NCBI RefSeq assembly: GCF_000003605.2
Contig: NW_003122912.1
Span: 380,978 to 404,595, forward strand
From: Saccoglossus kowalevskii
Lineage: Eukaryota > Hemichordata > Enteropneusta > Harrimaniidae
Length of the DNA stretch: 23,618 bases
Reading direction: 5' to 3'
Part shown: positions 14,676 through 23,618 of the stretch, piece after piece
Numbering within the stretch: position 1 is the first letter of the stretch
How the letters are laid out: each line of letters starts with the position of its first letter
The notes under the pieces: model-generated
Told to the model about the DNA's origin: nothing
The model's database searches: none
Seen by the model: the letters and a program-made list of their open reading frames with translations, nothing else
Translations under genes and position numbers: made by a program

Positions 14676-15450
14676 AGTTGTGAATGAGTACTGCCTGGAC
14701 CCGTCAAACCTACAGTGATGGGAATGAGAACTCCCGGACCCGTCTAACCCACAGTGATGGGAATGAGAACTCCTGGACCCGTCTAACCCACAGTGATGGA
14801 AATGAGAACTCCCGAACCCGTCAAACCCACAGCGGTGGGGATGAGATCTCCCGGGCTCTCTCCACTCAAAGTGATGGGAATGAGAACTCCTGGACCCGTC
14901 AAACCCACAGTGATGGAAATGAGAACTCCCGAACCCGTCAAACCCACAGTGATGGAAATGAGAACTCCTGGACCCGTCAAACCCACAGTGATGGAAATAA
15001 GAACTCCTGGACCCGTCAAACCCCCAGTGATGGAAATGAGAACTCTCGAACCCGTCAAACCCACAGCGGTAGGGATGAGATCTCCCGGGCTCTCTCCACT
15101 CAAAGTGATGGGAATGAGAACTCCTGGACCCGTCAAACCCACAGTGATGGGAATGAGAACTCCCGGACCCGTCAAACCCACCGTCGTGGGAATGAGAACT
15201 CCCGAACCCGGCAAACCCACAGTGATGTGAATGAGAACTCCCGAACCCTTCAAACCCACAGCGGTAGGGATGAGATCTTCCGGGCTCTTTCCACTCAAAG
15301 TGATGGGAATGAGAGCTCCCAGACCCGTCAAACCCACAGTGATGTGAATGAGAACCCCTGGACCCTTCCAACCTACGGCGGTAGGGATTAGATCTCTAGG
15401 GCCCTCTCCATCCGAAGTGATGGGAATGAGAACTCTCGGACACGTCAAAC

Positions 15451-16103
15451 TTGGAGGACTCGTCTAGACTCACCTCAGTTGTCTGTCGGAGGTACATCTA
15501 GGTAGGTAATTCAGTCCACCATAACTATTAGGCAGCATATACGTACAATGAATACCATCTATATTTGAGTATTTATAGCGTCTTTCGTGACTTTGGCACT
15601 ATGAACAATTTACATGACCTTGTATTTGTAATGCGTTTGTACTTATACGTGCTTATTCCGGAATGAAGCTTTCATGGGGTTTGGGGTAAGTGTTGGTGTA
15701 GTACTTGGTATTCTTCGATGAACTCAGGTTACCGACTCCTGGTGTCCCCTGTTTAACCTATGGATTAAAACTCCCGTAAAGGGTGTATACACTCAGAGTC
15801 TAAAAAGACTATGATATAGTAGAGTATACATACATGTACCACATTAAATCATCTGCCCGATTGCAACTATTACATTTTTACAGATGCCCCAAATCGTCAC
15901 CTGGTGGCCGGGAAACAAACAAACTCCCACTGTGTTCCGAGTTTCAGCAGCTAGTTATAGTTTGACTGATACATATTTTAATATTGCCCCGATTTGATTA
16001 GTGTGTTGTCCTGTGCTGGAGATTTATAAAGATTGCAAACTAGAGCGCGAGAGTAATTTTAAAATATTGGGTACTAGTACTATAAATAACGTCCACTTTG
16101 ATA
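15451..16103. other. Non-coding, no gene seen
   Basis: Spacer between the minisatellite and the fourth TACTGTA element, without a recognisable signal. Confidence 0.55.
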
Positions 16104-16313
16104 TACTGTATAACACATTGAAATAGCTACATGCCATTTTAGCGAATTTGACTCAATACATGAATTAACTGAATCTTAATTTAGCTAAAGTGTCAACAAT
16201 CTCATTGTGAGAATATACTTTATTCTAATTAGCGACATTTTAATTTAGCGAAATTGTGGATTAGCTAAATCAGCTAAAATACCATGCTAGCTAAAAAGAC
16301 ATGTTTTACAGTA
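16104..16313. mobile_element. TACTGTA-ended MITE, copy 4
   Basis: 210 bp from TACTGTATAACAC to GTTTTACAGTA. The terminal 45-50 bp align as diverged inverted arms through TAGCTA..ATG..ATTTTAGC. The interior carries many TTTAGC/GCTAAA and TTAGCG motifs in both orientations, as in the other copies. No ORF. Confidence 0.65.
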
Positions 16314-17941
16314 CTTCGGCTGATGCCCAGTACTTTATACCACAGTCCCTCTATAATATCACAAATGCCACCACTTGAAATGGTTTAACGCTTCAATTTA
16401 AACTGTATAATAATTAGGTTATAAAATATAGTTCACGTACATGTTATGATACAGTACAAACATTATGCTAATTATACATTAGTATGTCCACCATATTTTG
16501 ATATTGACGATTGGAAATCCGACATGCTTTCGCTTCTCAAAATGAGGTTAATTTCTGAATCTTTATTCTGTTTCTGTGAGCGTTGTCATAACTGTGATTA
16601 TCGTATCTATTTGTTAAATCTAATTACCAGGTGATTAACTTCCGCTTTTATCTGGAAGTCTGGGATTTCATCGGATGAAATCCAGGTGTTGCGTTCTCAT
16701 AAGTGTCTGTATTGCATTTCTGAGGGATGGGCCAATGTATCTGTTGGGGAATCCAGCAGGAGTGTTTTCATTTTACCTATTTTAAATGATGTATTTGCTG
16801 TTTGTCGGTAGCATTGTAGGGGTATAGGACATGTATATGAATTCCAGCAGCCTTAACTTTGTTACGTAATACTTATTTCATCGTTTTTGTTGTGTTCGAA
16901 CACAGTGACCAATAATTAGGTTTGTTATGTATTCGACCGTACTGTTCTCTAGTAGGTCTATGGTTCATGGGTCATTGGTCGGAGATTGAGGGCAAAACAT
17001 ATTAACGTGTTTTCGTAGAACTTGTAGTATTTAGCATTTCTAAACAAATGTTGGTGCAGCATTTTGTATTTTTCTTGTTAAATTTAGACTAAAATGGGCA
17101 TAATTTCCCTGCTTGATCAACAGTTCTAAAACAGTATGCAAACGGTGGAGGATTATTTCATTAACATTTATAATTCTCATAAATATGTATAAACAGCACT
17201 CAAAAATATCACACTACAGCGAACTGAATTGACAAAACACGTCGTTTCGGGCAAGCACTCATTATATGGGCTCTTTGCTGGTACAAATGTTCTGAATGTT
17301 ACAATCACGTCGGCGTAAAAGTAGAAACCACAGTAATATTTTCGCGACGTGACCGATGTACGTCATTAAATGAGACGTAAAGAGAGAGTCAAACAAACAA
17401 AAACAACAAGCCATTGTAAACAAACTCGTAAAATATACGTACTCAAAATGTGGGCGTCAGCAAACCACTGAAAATAGACATCGTCAAGTCATGGGAAAAC
17501 AACAAGTTTACAGACTCGCACGTGTACCCACCCAACCATGATCACATGGATTCCTTGTCAAGTAAATGGTAGATATAAGTTAGTAATGTGCAATAATAAC
17601 AGAGTCCAACACTGAGCGAGAAACTTTTTTGTACGCGACTGCAAGAAAAATAGCAACATATTGTAACATTATTTGGCCTGTTTCATGAATAATAATTTAA
17701 TTTTTATAGTATGTGTTACACGGCGTGTACATTATTCTACCATGTAACATTAGCATATTCATAGACTTACGGGATGGGAAAAATGACAATGACCATATAC
17801 CAGCGATCGTCATATTGTGAATCGTGTCTAGTATCTTAATCGTTTATTCGTTGCCATCATACGCGAACAACATGTCATTTATTTTAACATACTTACGAAA
17901 ACACATATTGTAATAGATAACTTGCTGAGTGTGTTTGGTTT

Positions 17942-17943
<2 letters not shown>
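16314..17943. other. Non-coding, with one short perfect dyad
   Basis: No gene seen. GGATTTCATC and GATGAAATCC (16663-16683) form a perfect 10-bp dyad around one base. TGTGTTCGAACACA (16891-16904) is a 14-bp palindrome. Confidence 0.5.

Positions 17944-18012
<69 letters not shown>
17944..18012. repeat. (CAT)23 trinucleotide microsatellite
   Basis: Twenty-three uninterrupted CAT triplets. The minus-strand frames read poly-Asp or poly-Met, which explains the two ORFs seen there. They carry no other recognisable protein sequence, so the run is treated as a microsatellite. Confidence 0.95.
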
Positions 18013-18338
18013 AAATGCTAATAGGATGTGACAAAGCATTATGGGATCGAAATTGCGTCTCATTGAACGCAGCCAAGCCAACAATGATGATATCTTAGGT
18101 ATCAATATTTTTTAACACAAATTAATCCACATCAATAATTGTTATCCGCACATCGTGGTCCAAGCTTCAAACTCTAACGGACCATAAATCAAGGTTAGGT
18201 TAAATATTGTGACAGGAAAAGGCTTTAAATGAGGTTAAACGGTGGCGTATGGAGCATAATTCCAGACACCAAATACAATGGATATATACTTACTAAATAA
18301 ATGTGTTGGTAAACAATTAGGACATGCTGGGAGGTTGA

Positions 18339-18670
18339 TTGACGATCCGCTCCGCTCAAAAAAATTAAATGGTAGGACGAATTTTTTCTCCGAATTTGAC
18401 CATCTAACTAGAGTGAAGGTATGACCTGTCTGTCAAGTTTGACCAATATTGTCCCAGTACCCTCCCCCCATAAAAACACAGACAAGCTAAAAAGCCGTTT
18501 GTGGCGAAAAGTTACTTTAAATTCGAGGTCAATTTTCTCGGTAATGAAAAAAGATACAAAAAATTATATCTTTTTTGGTTGTTGCCATGACAACGGCGGG
18601 CCAGGATTTTATCACCCAACTAGAGCGAAGGTTTGAACGAAAGATCAATCCTAGCGGAGCGAATCGACAA
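18339..18670. repeat. Composite repeat with inverted ends and an inner direct repeat
   Basis: Ends 18339-18356 and 18653-18670 are inverted copies around CGATCCGCTCCGCT (16 of 18 match). Inside, AACTAGAGYGAAGGTWTGA occurs twice in the same orientation (18406 and 18618, offset 212 bp). The identity of the element is not known. It may be a small transposon or a partial tandem duplication. An RFX-like site sits inside at 18581. Confidence 0.45.
18581..18594. promoter_or_regulatory. RFX X-box-like palindrome
   Basis: GTTGCCATGACAAC differs at one base from the ideal RFX palindrome GTTGCCATGGCAAC. RFX factors control ciliary genes, but no such gene is visible next to this site, so it may simply be part of the surrounding repeat. 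Confidence 0.3.
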
Positions 18671-19520
18671 CAAGTTACTAACGCAGCGATATCTCAGAAG
18701 AGACATACCAGTAAATGTGTGGCCAAGAACATCCTTTTTTCCCATCCCAAATCTGTGGTTCTAACGTGACTCCACTTAGAAATGTATCCTTTAGGAATAA
18801 AATTAGTATTATAAACGGTAACCTTGGAGTTATAATAATAAATGTATTTATATCCGGGTGTTAATCGCACTCCGATATGAGCAAACGCTCTCCATTTGTT
18901 TTTATCTCCATGTCGTAACTCGGTTGCCCCAAGCTATATCTGTACACGGTCACTCAGAAACATTAAAGTGACCAAGAAGAAAACAACAGGAGCAGCCTTT
19001 ATATCACATTCTAATCCAAATCGACCACTGTTGTAACAATAGCTGGAGCTACGCGTCAATTTTTTCTTCTTCTTTTTTTAATTACGTTTGATGTAAGTAC
19101 TGAGTACTTTTTATTTTGCGACATTGAAGTTGGAGATGACTCTCATTTTGCCACCATCAACTCTAAACCCGATCAACACAAAGGGATATATGGTGGCCTT
19201 GGCATATACAGCATAACTGTATTTCCTGTGAACCCTTGTCATTCCGTGTATAGGGTCACGTAGTCTGGATAACGTTGGCTTGGTTTAACTTTTCAAAAGT
19301 TTCCATTGCTGGTAAGTTTAATTCAATAACGAAATAAAAAAAACACGATATAATATAGAAATATTTAGCAATAGCAAGCTGAATCATAACGCTGTGATTG
19401 GGTGCATTGTCAAGAATTGAGAATGAGTGTGTTTTAAGATAATATCAAATCTTAATTCCACATATTAGTTATATTTAACTTTATGCTGTGTACTTCTGGG
19501 TCAGAGGTATGGAAATAGAA
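18671..19520. other. Non-coding, no gene seen
   Basis: Nothing supported on either strand apart from short pyrimidine tracts near 19060-19080. Confidence 0.5.
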
Positions 19521-19546
19521 TTATTTATTATTATTATTATTATTAC
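19521..19546. repeat. TTA microsatellite
   Basis: About eight TTA/TAT triplets with one TTTA variation at the left, followed by CTATGAATTC. Simple repeat. Confidence 0.9.
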
Positions 19547-19581
19547 TATGAATTCTTAAAAAAAAGAACAACACACCTCCT

Positions 19582-19841
19582 CTACAACACATTTCCGATG
19601 AAGATCGGGAAACAATATAGATATGACGGGGATAATAATGGTTCATTTGTACAATGCACGTTAAATAGATAGTCCGTGATGAAGACGAGGTTCGTACCGT
19701 CACGTGACCATTTAAACGCACACAGTGCTGAATATGGATAATATGTTTCGAACGATATATTATCCTTAGGGAGAATTAATGAGCAAAGTTTGTACTCTGG
19801 ATCAGCTTGAAGATGGGTATCATTTATCCCCCATGTGTACA
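19582..19841 (-). other. Exon-like minus-strand ORF, unrecognised
   Basis: An 86-codon open frame follows a CTATTGCAG acceptor (ending at 19842) and includes C-A-F-K-W-S-R-D-G-T-N-L-V-F, a pattern seen in beta-propeller blades and in the C strand of Ig domains. It has no ATG at its start. A GTACG donor-like site lies within the W-S-R-D-G region, otherwise it runs to a stop at 19582. There is too little sequence to name a family. Confidence 0.18.
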
Positions 19842-20149
19842 CTGCAATAGTTCACATAAATTGATAATAGAACGCACTGAATTCAAAAATACAAAAAGGC
19901 ATGCAGGATACGTTACACATTGGTATTGAGTTCTTTTTATTGAATGCAGGTATTTGTGAACTGATGCGGCATATAGATTGACGCTGTTCGTAAAAATAAA
20001 ACATATTTTTCTCTGGACAGATTGTACTTGAAGTAAACTTGCTATGATCTATTTCTTAGATCAGATTAACCGAATGAACTAATTGCTATGGTTATTTCGT
20101 TACAAATACGGTAAATACACAAACCTCCTATGCAAATTTGAAGATGCCG

Positions 20150-20456
20150 TTACGCGAATAGTTCACGAATGTTGGTATTATTGCCCAACACTTTTATTTT
20201 TGCTGTTGTTCGTTTTACAACTTGAACTTGTACAGTTATACCGAGAACATTGACTGTGTTTCTGCTTCCCCGTGGTTTGTTCATGGAGAATGGGGGAGGG
20301 GGTACATGATACGTGTACGGGGCAATGGATTGTGAACGACGAAGACTGCTACAATGGACACTCGATGTTTTGTTTTCACCGAGGAACGTTAAACTGTGTT
20401 TTCTTACACGTCCACATTTTGTGTGTAATTCATATACCATTGTTTTGATTCCTATA
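20150..20456 (-). other. Exon-like minus-strand ORF, unrecognised
   Basis: An open frame of about 100 codons begins right after a textbook acceptor (CACTATTTTTTTTAG at 20471-20457) and ends in TAA at 20150. The predicted sequence is basic, with V-P-P-P-P-F and V-L-G-I-T-V-Q-V-Q-V-V-K-R stretches and two cysteines. Its first ATG is at 20440. It resembles no family I know. A matching upstream exon could not be found. It could be a terminal exon of a gene to the right, or chance. Confidence 0.2.
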
Positions 20457-21555
20457 CTAAAAAAAATAGTGAAAATAAAACACAACAATATTTCCGACCG
20501 GAATTTTTAAACATTTTTGTAAGGCGTCGAAAATCAAGGTAGAGTTACTAATCCTAGTGTTGAGAAGACAGATATACCAGATATGTAAAATCAAAAAATC
20601 TTTGTAGAATTACAAAGATAACCAATCTGAACATCATCTCTATATGGTTTGCATACTGTTAGAACCACGCTTATTGCAAAGAATTGTGGTTCATTCGCGA
20701 ACAGATTTATGCTTGTTGTCATATACCATCGTGTGAAAGTCTTCTTTGATGGGAAGCAAATTACGTGACATCGTCTAATTTAATTGAGAACCCCGTGCCG
20801 AAACGAGAAGTCTTATTTATAAGTTCTTTCACAACAAAACAGAATAATGATCACATCCCGTGGTTTCTGGACTGTCAATACATAAGGTGACAAAGAAATT
20901 CCTTTTATTTGTTTTCCGCGGTTCCCGTTCACGTAGCACATTAATGATCTAACTAGCATGCCCCGCGTGACATCACCATTGTGACGTATGCCGTCCCAAT
21001 AAAACGAATCGCATTGAAATGAACATTGTCAACAAGTGTTTGAAAAGAACCAGACATACAGGTATTGTTGTTGTTTTGCAGTTGTTCTGACATCCAGAAA
21101 AAATAAGTATTCTATATTGTCATACATTCACAAACAACATAAAACGGATCCTTGGTACGGTAGAATTGTTAATTTGTGTTTTCCTTTCTTTCTGTGCGTG
21201 GTTCAGTGGATCCAGTCATTCTAAAATTAGCGTCGTCCTTGTGCCCAATATCGTGTGATACTGGTTTCTTCATAAGTGAGACAGTGTGAGGAACAAGAAT
21301 TCAGTGCGCAACGTCCCTCAAATATCTCTTCCGTTAACCCCCGGCAACACCGTCTCCCAGGACGGACGGTGCCTTGACATGTCCTTGACAGGGAAGTAAA
21401 TATAGCGCAATTTGTGTTTCCCTTCAATATGTTGGAAGCAGTCAGTGACATTTTACCGAAAAGAAATAACTATATCGTTCAAAATTGATAAAATGCCAGG
21501 ACAAATAAAAATGAACTTTTGTTGTTATTCTATAGACCCTGAAGAATTATCCGAG
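20457..21555. other. Non-coding, no gene seen
   Basis: Left spacer of the 48-bp array. Scattered TGACATCA/TGACGTA-type half-sites occur near 20968-20990. No exon structure was recognised. Confidence 0.5.
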
Positions 21556-22140
21556 AATTGTCGAACTTTACTATTGTCTAATACTATCTAACACTTTGAT
21601 AATAATTGGAGAACTTTACTATTGTCTAATACTATCTAACACTTTGATAATAATTGGAGAACTTTACTATTGTCTAATACTATCTAACACTTTGATAATA
21701 ATTGTCGAACTTTACTATTGTCTAATACTATCTAACACTTTGATAATAATTGTCGAACTTTACTATTGTCTAATACTATCTAACACTTTGATAATAATTG
21801 TCGAACTTTACTATTGTCTAATACTATCTAACACTTTGATAATAATTGTCGAACTTTACTATTGTCTAATACTATCTAACACTTTGATAATAATTGTCGA
21901 ACTTTACTATTGTCTAATACTATCTAACACTTTGATAATAATTGTCGAACTTTACTATTGTCTAATACTATCTAACACTTTGATAATAATTGTCGAACTT
22001 TACTATTGTCTAATACTATCTAACACTTTGATAATAATTGTCGAACTTTACTATTGTCTAATACTATCTAACACTTTGATAATAATTGTCGAACTTTACT
22101 ATTGTCTAATACTATCTAACACTTTGATAATAATTGGAGA
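21556..22140. repeat. 48-bp tandem array, 12 units
   Basis: Twelve 48-bp units from TTG at 21558, near-identical throughout; the recurring GAACTTTACTATTG starts at 21563 and every 48 bp to 22091. Variation seen is limited to TTGTCGAAC versus TTGGAGAAC: units 2 and 3 and the right edge carry GGAGA, the others GTCGA. Each unit contains an inner near-repeat TCTAATACTA/TCTAACACTT. One plus-strand frame is open because 48 is divisible by three, encoding a hydrophobic 16-residue repeat. That frame has no ATG and no flanking gene structure, so it is not called as a gene. Confidence 0.97.
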
Positions 22141-23487
22141 AGTCAATAATCAAAAAAAATCCAACTTAATACATAGTTTGTCTAATATCAATCTAATTTA
22201 AAGTGGAACTATCCGATAACCACAGACCTTACATTAGTCTATGCGATAACCAATATCTAATATAATTAATCACAAATTGTTCTATAAAATCGAACTAAAT
22301 CTTCGAGAAATATAGTCTCCAAGCAAAGAAAACCAATGTCAGACTCGATTCCATACTGTCTAACATCGAATCTAAAACCCAGATAACTATCAGATAATTA
22401 GTTATTTTGAAACATCCAGAATACCTTATTGTTTTCATGTATCGCCATTACATCCTTTGTTTTTTTTGGCAAAGGTAATTAAATATGTCATTACATGAAT
22501 TAAAGTATTAAGATGCAAACATGCATCTATGTTCCCTTATGCCGAATTAAGCTGCTTCAATATTATGTATGTATGTTAGTGTCGTGTTCCCGTTTATTGA
22601 TAAGCCAACCTAAACGGTTCCTTTAACGACTATAATCCGGACGTGATTCAGAACACGAACAACTATGAACCCGGATGTCAAACACGTGATATTAAGTACA
22701 TGTAGGTACACCATAATTACTAGTAATAGACCCGCTCTCCGCCGTTAGCATTATTAGTACCAGTTTACTTGTTGTTTCATTTACATGGTTAAACATGGTT
22801 TCTTGCTTGATACAACAAAAACGGACTTCATTGATTTTACTCCTATCAGCGGACCCAAATAAACATCGTTTCCTGGCAACAATCGTAGCCTCGAAACCAT
22901 CATGATAATATTTTGCAATTCTTCGAAAAACTAGTTTAATTGTTTTTTTTGTTCTTCTGTAGTTGTTATCACAATACGTGTTTTTTCGATATATTATTAT
23001 TTCCTGTATATGCGACAAGCGTGATATACCGATTCCACCACGTTACACTACAGGCCGTTTATGGTTACATCGAGATGTGATGACGGAAATATAAAACTCT
23101 TATAAAGCGTTCAATGGAAGTTACATTTACAACTAATTGTAACTACACTCCCTAGTATATAGATAGATGAGTGATACTACACGGCCTGTGTTATAAGAGT
23201 ACCCCCAGGCAGATTAACATTCCGTGAAAATAACCCAAATATACACTAAGTCGTATTTCTTCAATAAACTTCGTGTGCAGTTTTTATTCAGTAGAAACAA
23301 TCACGTGACAATCAGCAATTGTACGTACGATACATTCACAACTGGAATTTTATCATCGATCGTTTTGAGAAGAGATTCAAGTTGGGCTTAACAGGTGTCT
23401 CCAGCGAAATATATTATAATGGTGTGTGTCCTATATATGCATTCAGTGGTTTAACACAGTCCCTTTATCATGATGTCGGGACTCTGG
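22141..23487. other. Decayed repeat flank, then non-coding
   Basis: From 22170 to about 22400, fragments such as GTCTAATATCAATCTAA, GATAACCAATATCTAA and GTCTAACATCGAATCTAA echo the 48-bp unit and look like decayed copies. Beyond that there is no gene signal. ACAGGCCGT (about 23050) and its complement ACGGCCTGT (about 23181) form a weak inverted pair. Confidence 0.45.
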
Positions 23488-23500
23488 GTTGTTGTTGTTG

Positions 23501-23536
<36 letters not shown>
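23488..23536. repeat. (GTT)5(GT)17 compound microsatellite
   Basis: Five GTT triplets followed by 17 uninterrupted GT dinucleotides. Alternating purine/pyrimidine of this kind can adopt Z-DNA. Confidence 0.95.
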
Positions 23537-23539
<3 letters not shown>

Positions 23540-23583
23540 GATTGCTATATGTTGCGAGGACAAAAATACAGATATATACCTAC

Positions 23584-23612
23584 TTCCGAGGACATACACA
23601 CCTTCCGAGGAC
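23584..23612. repeat. Possible start of a 19-bp tandem repeat at the window edge
   Basis: TTCCGAGGAC occurs at 23584 and again at 23603, a 19-bp offset, and a related TGCGAGGAC lies just upstream near 23553. The window ends before a third copy could be seen. Confidence 0.35.
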
Positions 23613-23618
23613 CTTTTT

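Larger units (their letters stand above)
13815..15450. repeat. 39-bp minisatellite array (about 42 units)
   Basis: Tandem units of about 39 bp. The common type runs GTGATGGGAATGAGAACTCC then CGGACCCGTCAAACCCACA. A second type begins GCGGTRGGGATGAGATCTCC and continues with GGGCTCTCTCCACTCAAA. Some units are 36, 38 or 40 bp. The second type recurs at 14444, 14832, 15066, 15261 and 15378, so the array has higher-order structure. Because 39 is divisible by three, four of the six frames stay open for long stretches, giving ORFs of up to 273 codons. Open frames on both strands and off-length units argue against translation. Confidence 0.97.

Noticed and set aside
13815-15450. CRISPR array
   Set aside because: Units are directly contiguous variants with no unique spacers, and the window is animal DNA.
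17879-18105. Poly-Asp and poly-Met ORFs on the minus strand
   Set aside because: Produced by the (CAT)23 microsatellite; the flanking residues show no domain.
21596-22201. 201-codon plus-strand ORF of a hydrophobic 16-residue repeat
   Set aside because: It exists because the 48-bp unit is a multiple of three with one stop-free frame. It has no ATG, no promoter or splice context, and near-complete nucleotide identity typical of a DNA satellite.
22692-23018. 108-codon minus-strand ORF
   Set aside because: It opens with TTG rather than ATG, has no pyrimidine tract before the nearby CAG, and shows no recognisable domain.

Overview
The window looks like nuclear DNA of an animal. It is AT-rich and mostly non-coding, with long introns, microsatellites, two minisatellite arrays and several short inverted-repeat elements. 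The one gene that can be recognised is a Krueppel-like factor on the minus strand, split by two GT-AG introns. Its three exons (8459-8322, 6895-6136, 4046-3805) join without a frame break into a 379-residue protein. The three C-terminal C2H2 fingers are preceded by blocks recognisable as KLF5: a Tyr/Leu-rich helix, an R-R-E-S-S-S-V-V-D-D-F-F block, two sumoylation-type motifs, a T-P-P-N-S degron-like motif and a PPxY motif. The organism is probably a marine invertebrate, perhaps a mollusc or another lophotrochozoan. That guess rests only on the divergence of the KLF5 protein and on the style of the small TACTGTA/TTTTAGC elements, so it is weak.

Layout, left to right. 1-3337 is AT-rich non-coding DNA with a TTAA-flanked MITE (525-689) and a TACTGTA-ended element (2145-2288). 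3338-8459 is the KLF gene: candidate poly(A) signal, 3'UTR, zinc-finger exon, 2.1 kb intron, main regulatory exon, 1.4 kb intron with a T22 tract at its 5' splice site, and a short first coding exon. 8460-9100 is the upstream region, with CArG/ETS, GC-box, two CCAAT, CRE and E2F-like motifs and two consensus splice donors that could belong to leader exons. 9100-13800 is non-coding, with two more TACTGTA elements; one contains a long, nearly perfect hairpin. 13815-15450 is a 39-bp minisatellite with a two-tier structure. 15451-21550 is non-coding, with another TACTGTA element, a (CAT)23 run, an inverted/direct-repeat composite and two doubtful exon-like minus-strand ORFs. 21556-22140 is a very homogeneous 48-bp tandem array with decayed TCTAA-rich flanks. 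The window ends in a GTT/GT microsatellite and the start of what may be another short repeat.

No second gene can be established. The long ORFs inside the tandem arrays follow from repeat units that are multiples of three and are not evidence of proteins. No tRNA, rRNA or CRISPR array was seen. The most interesting points are that an invertebrate KLF5 keeps its sumoylation, degron and PY motifs in vertebrate order under an immediate-early-like set of promoter motifs, and that the repeats show clear substructure.
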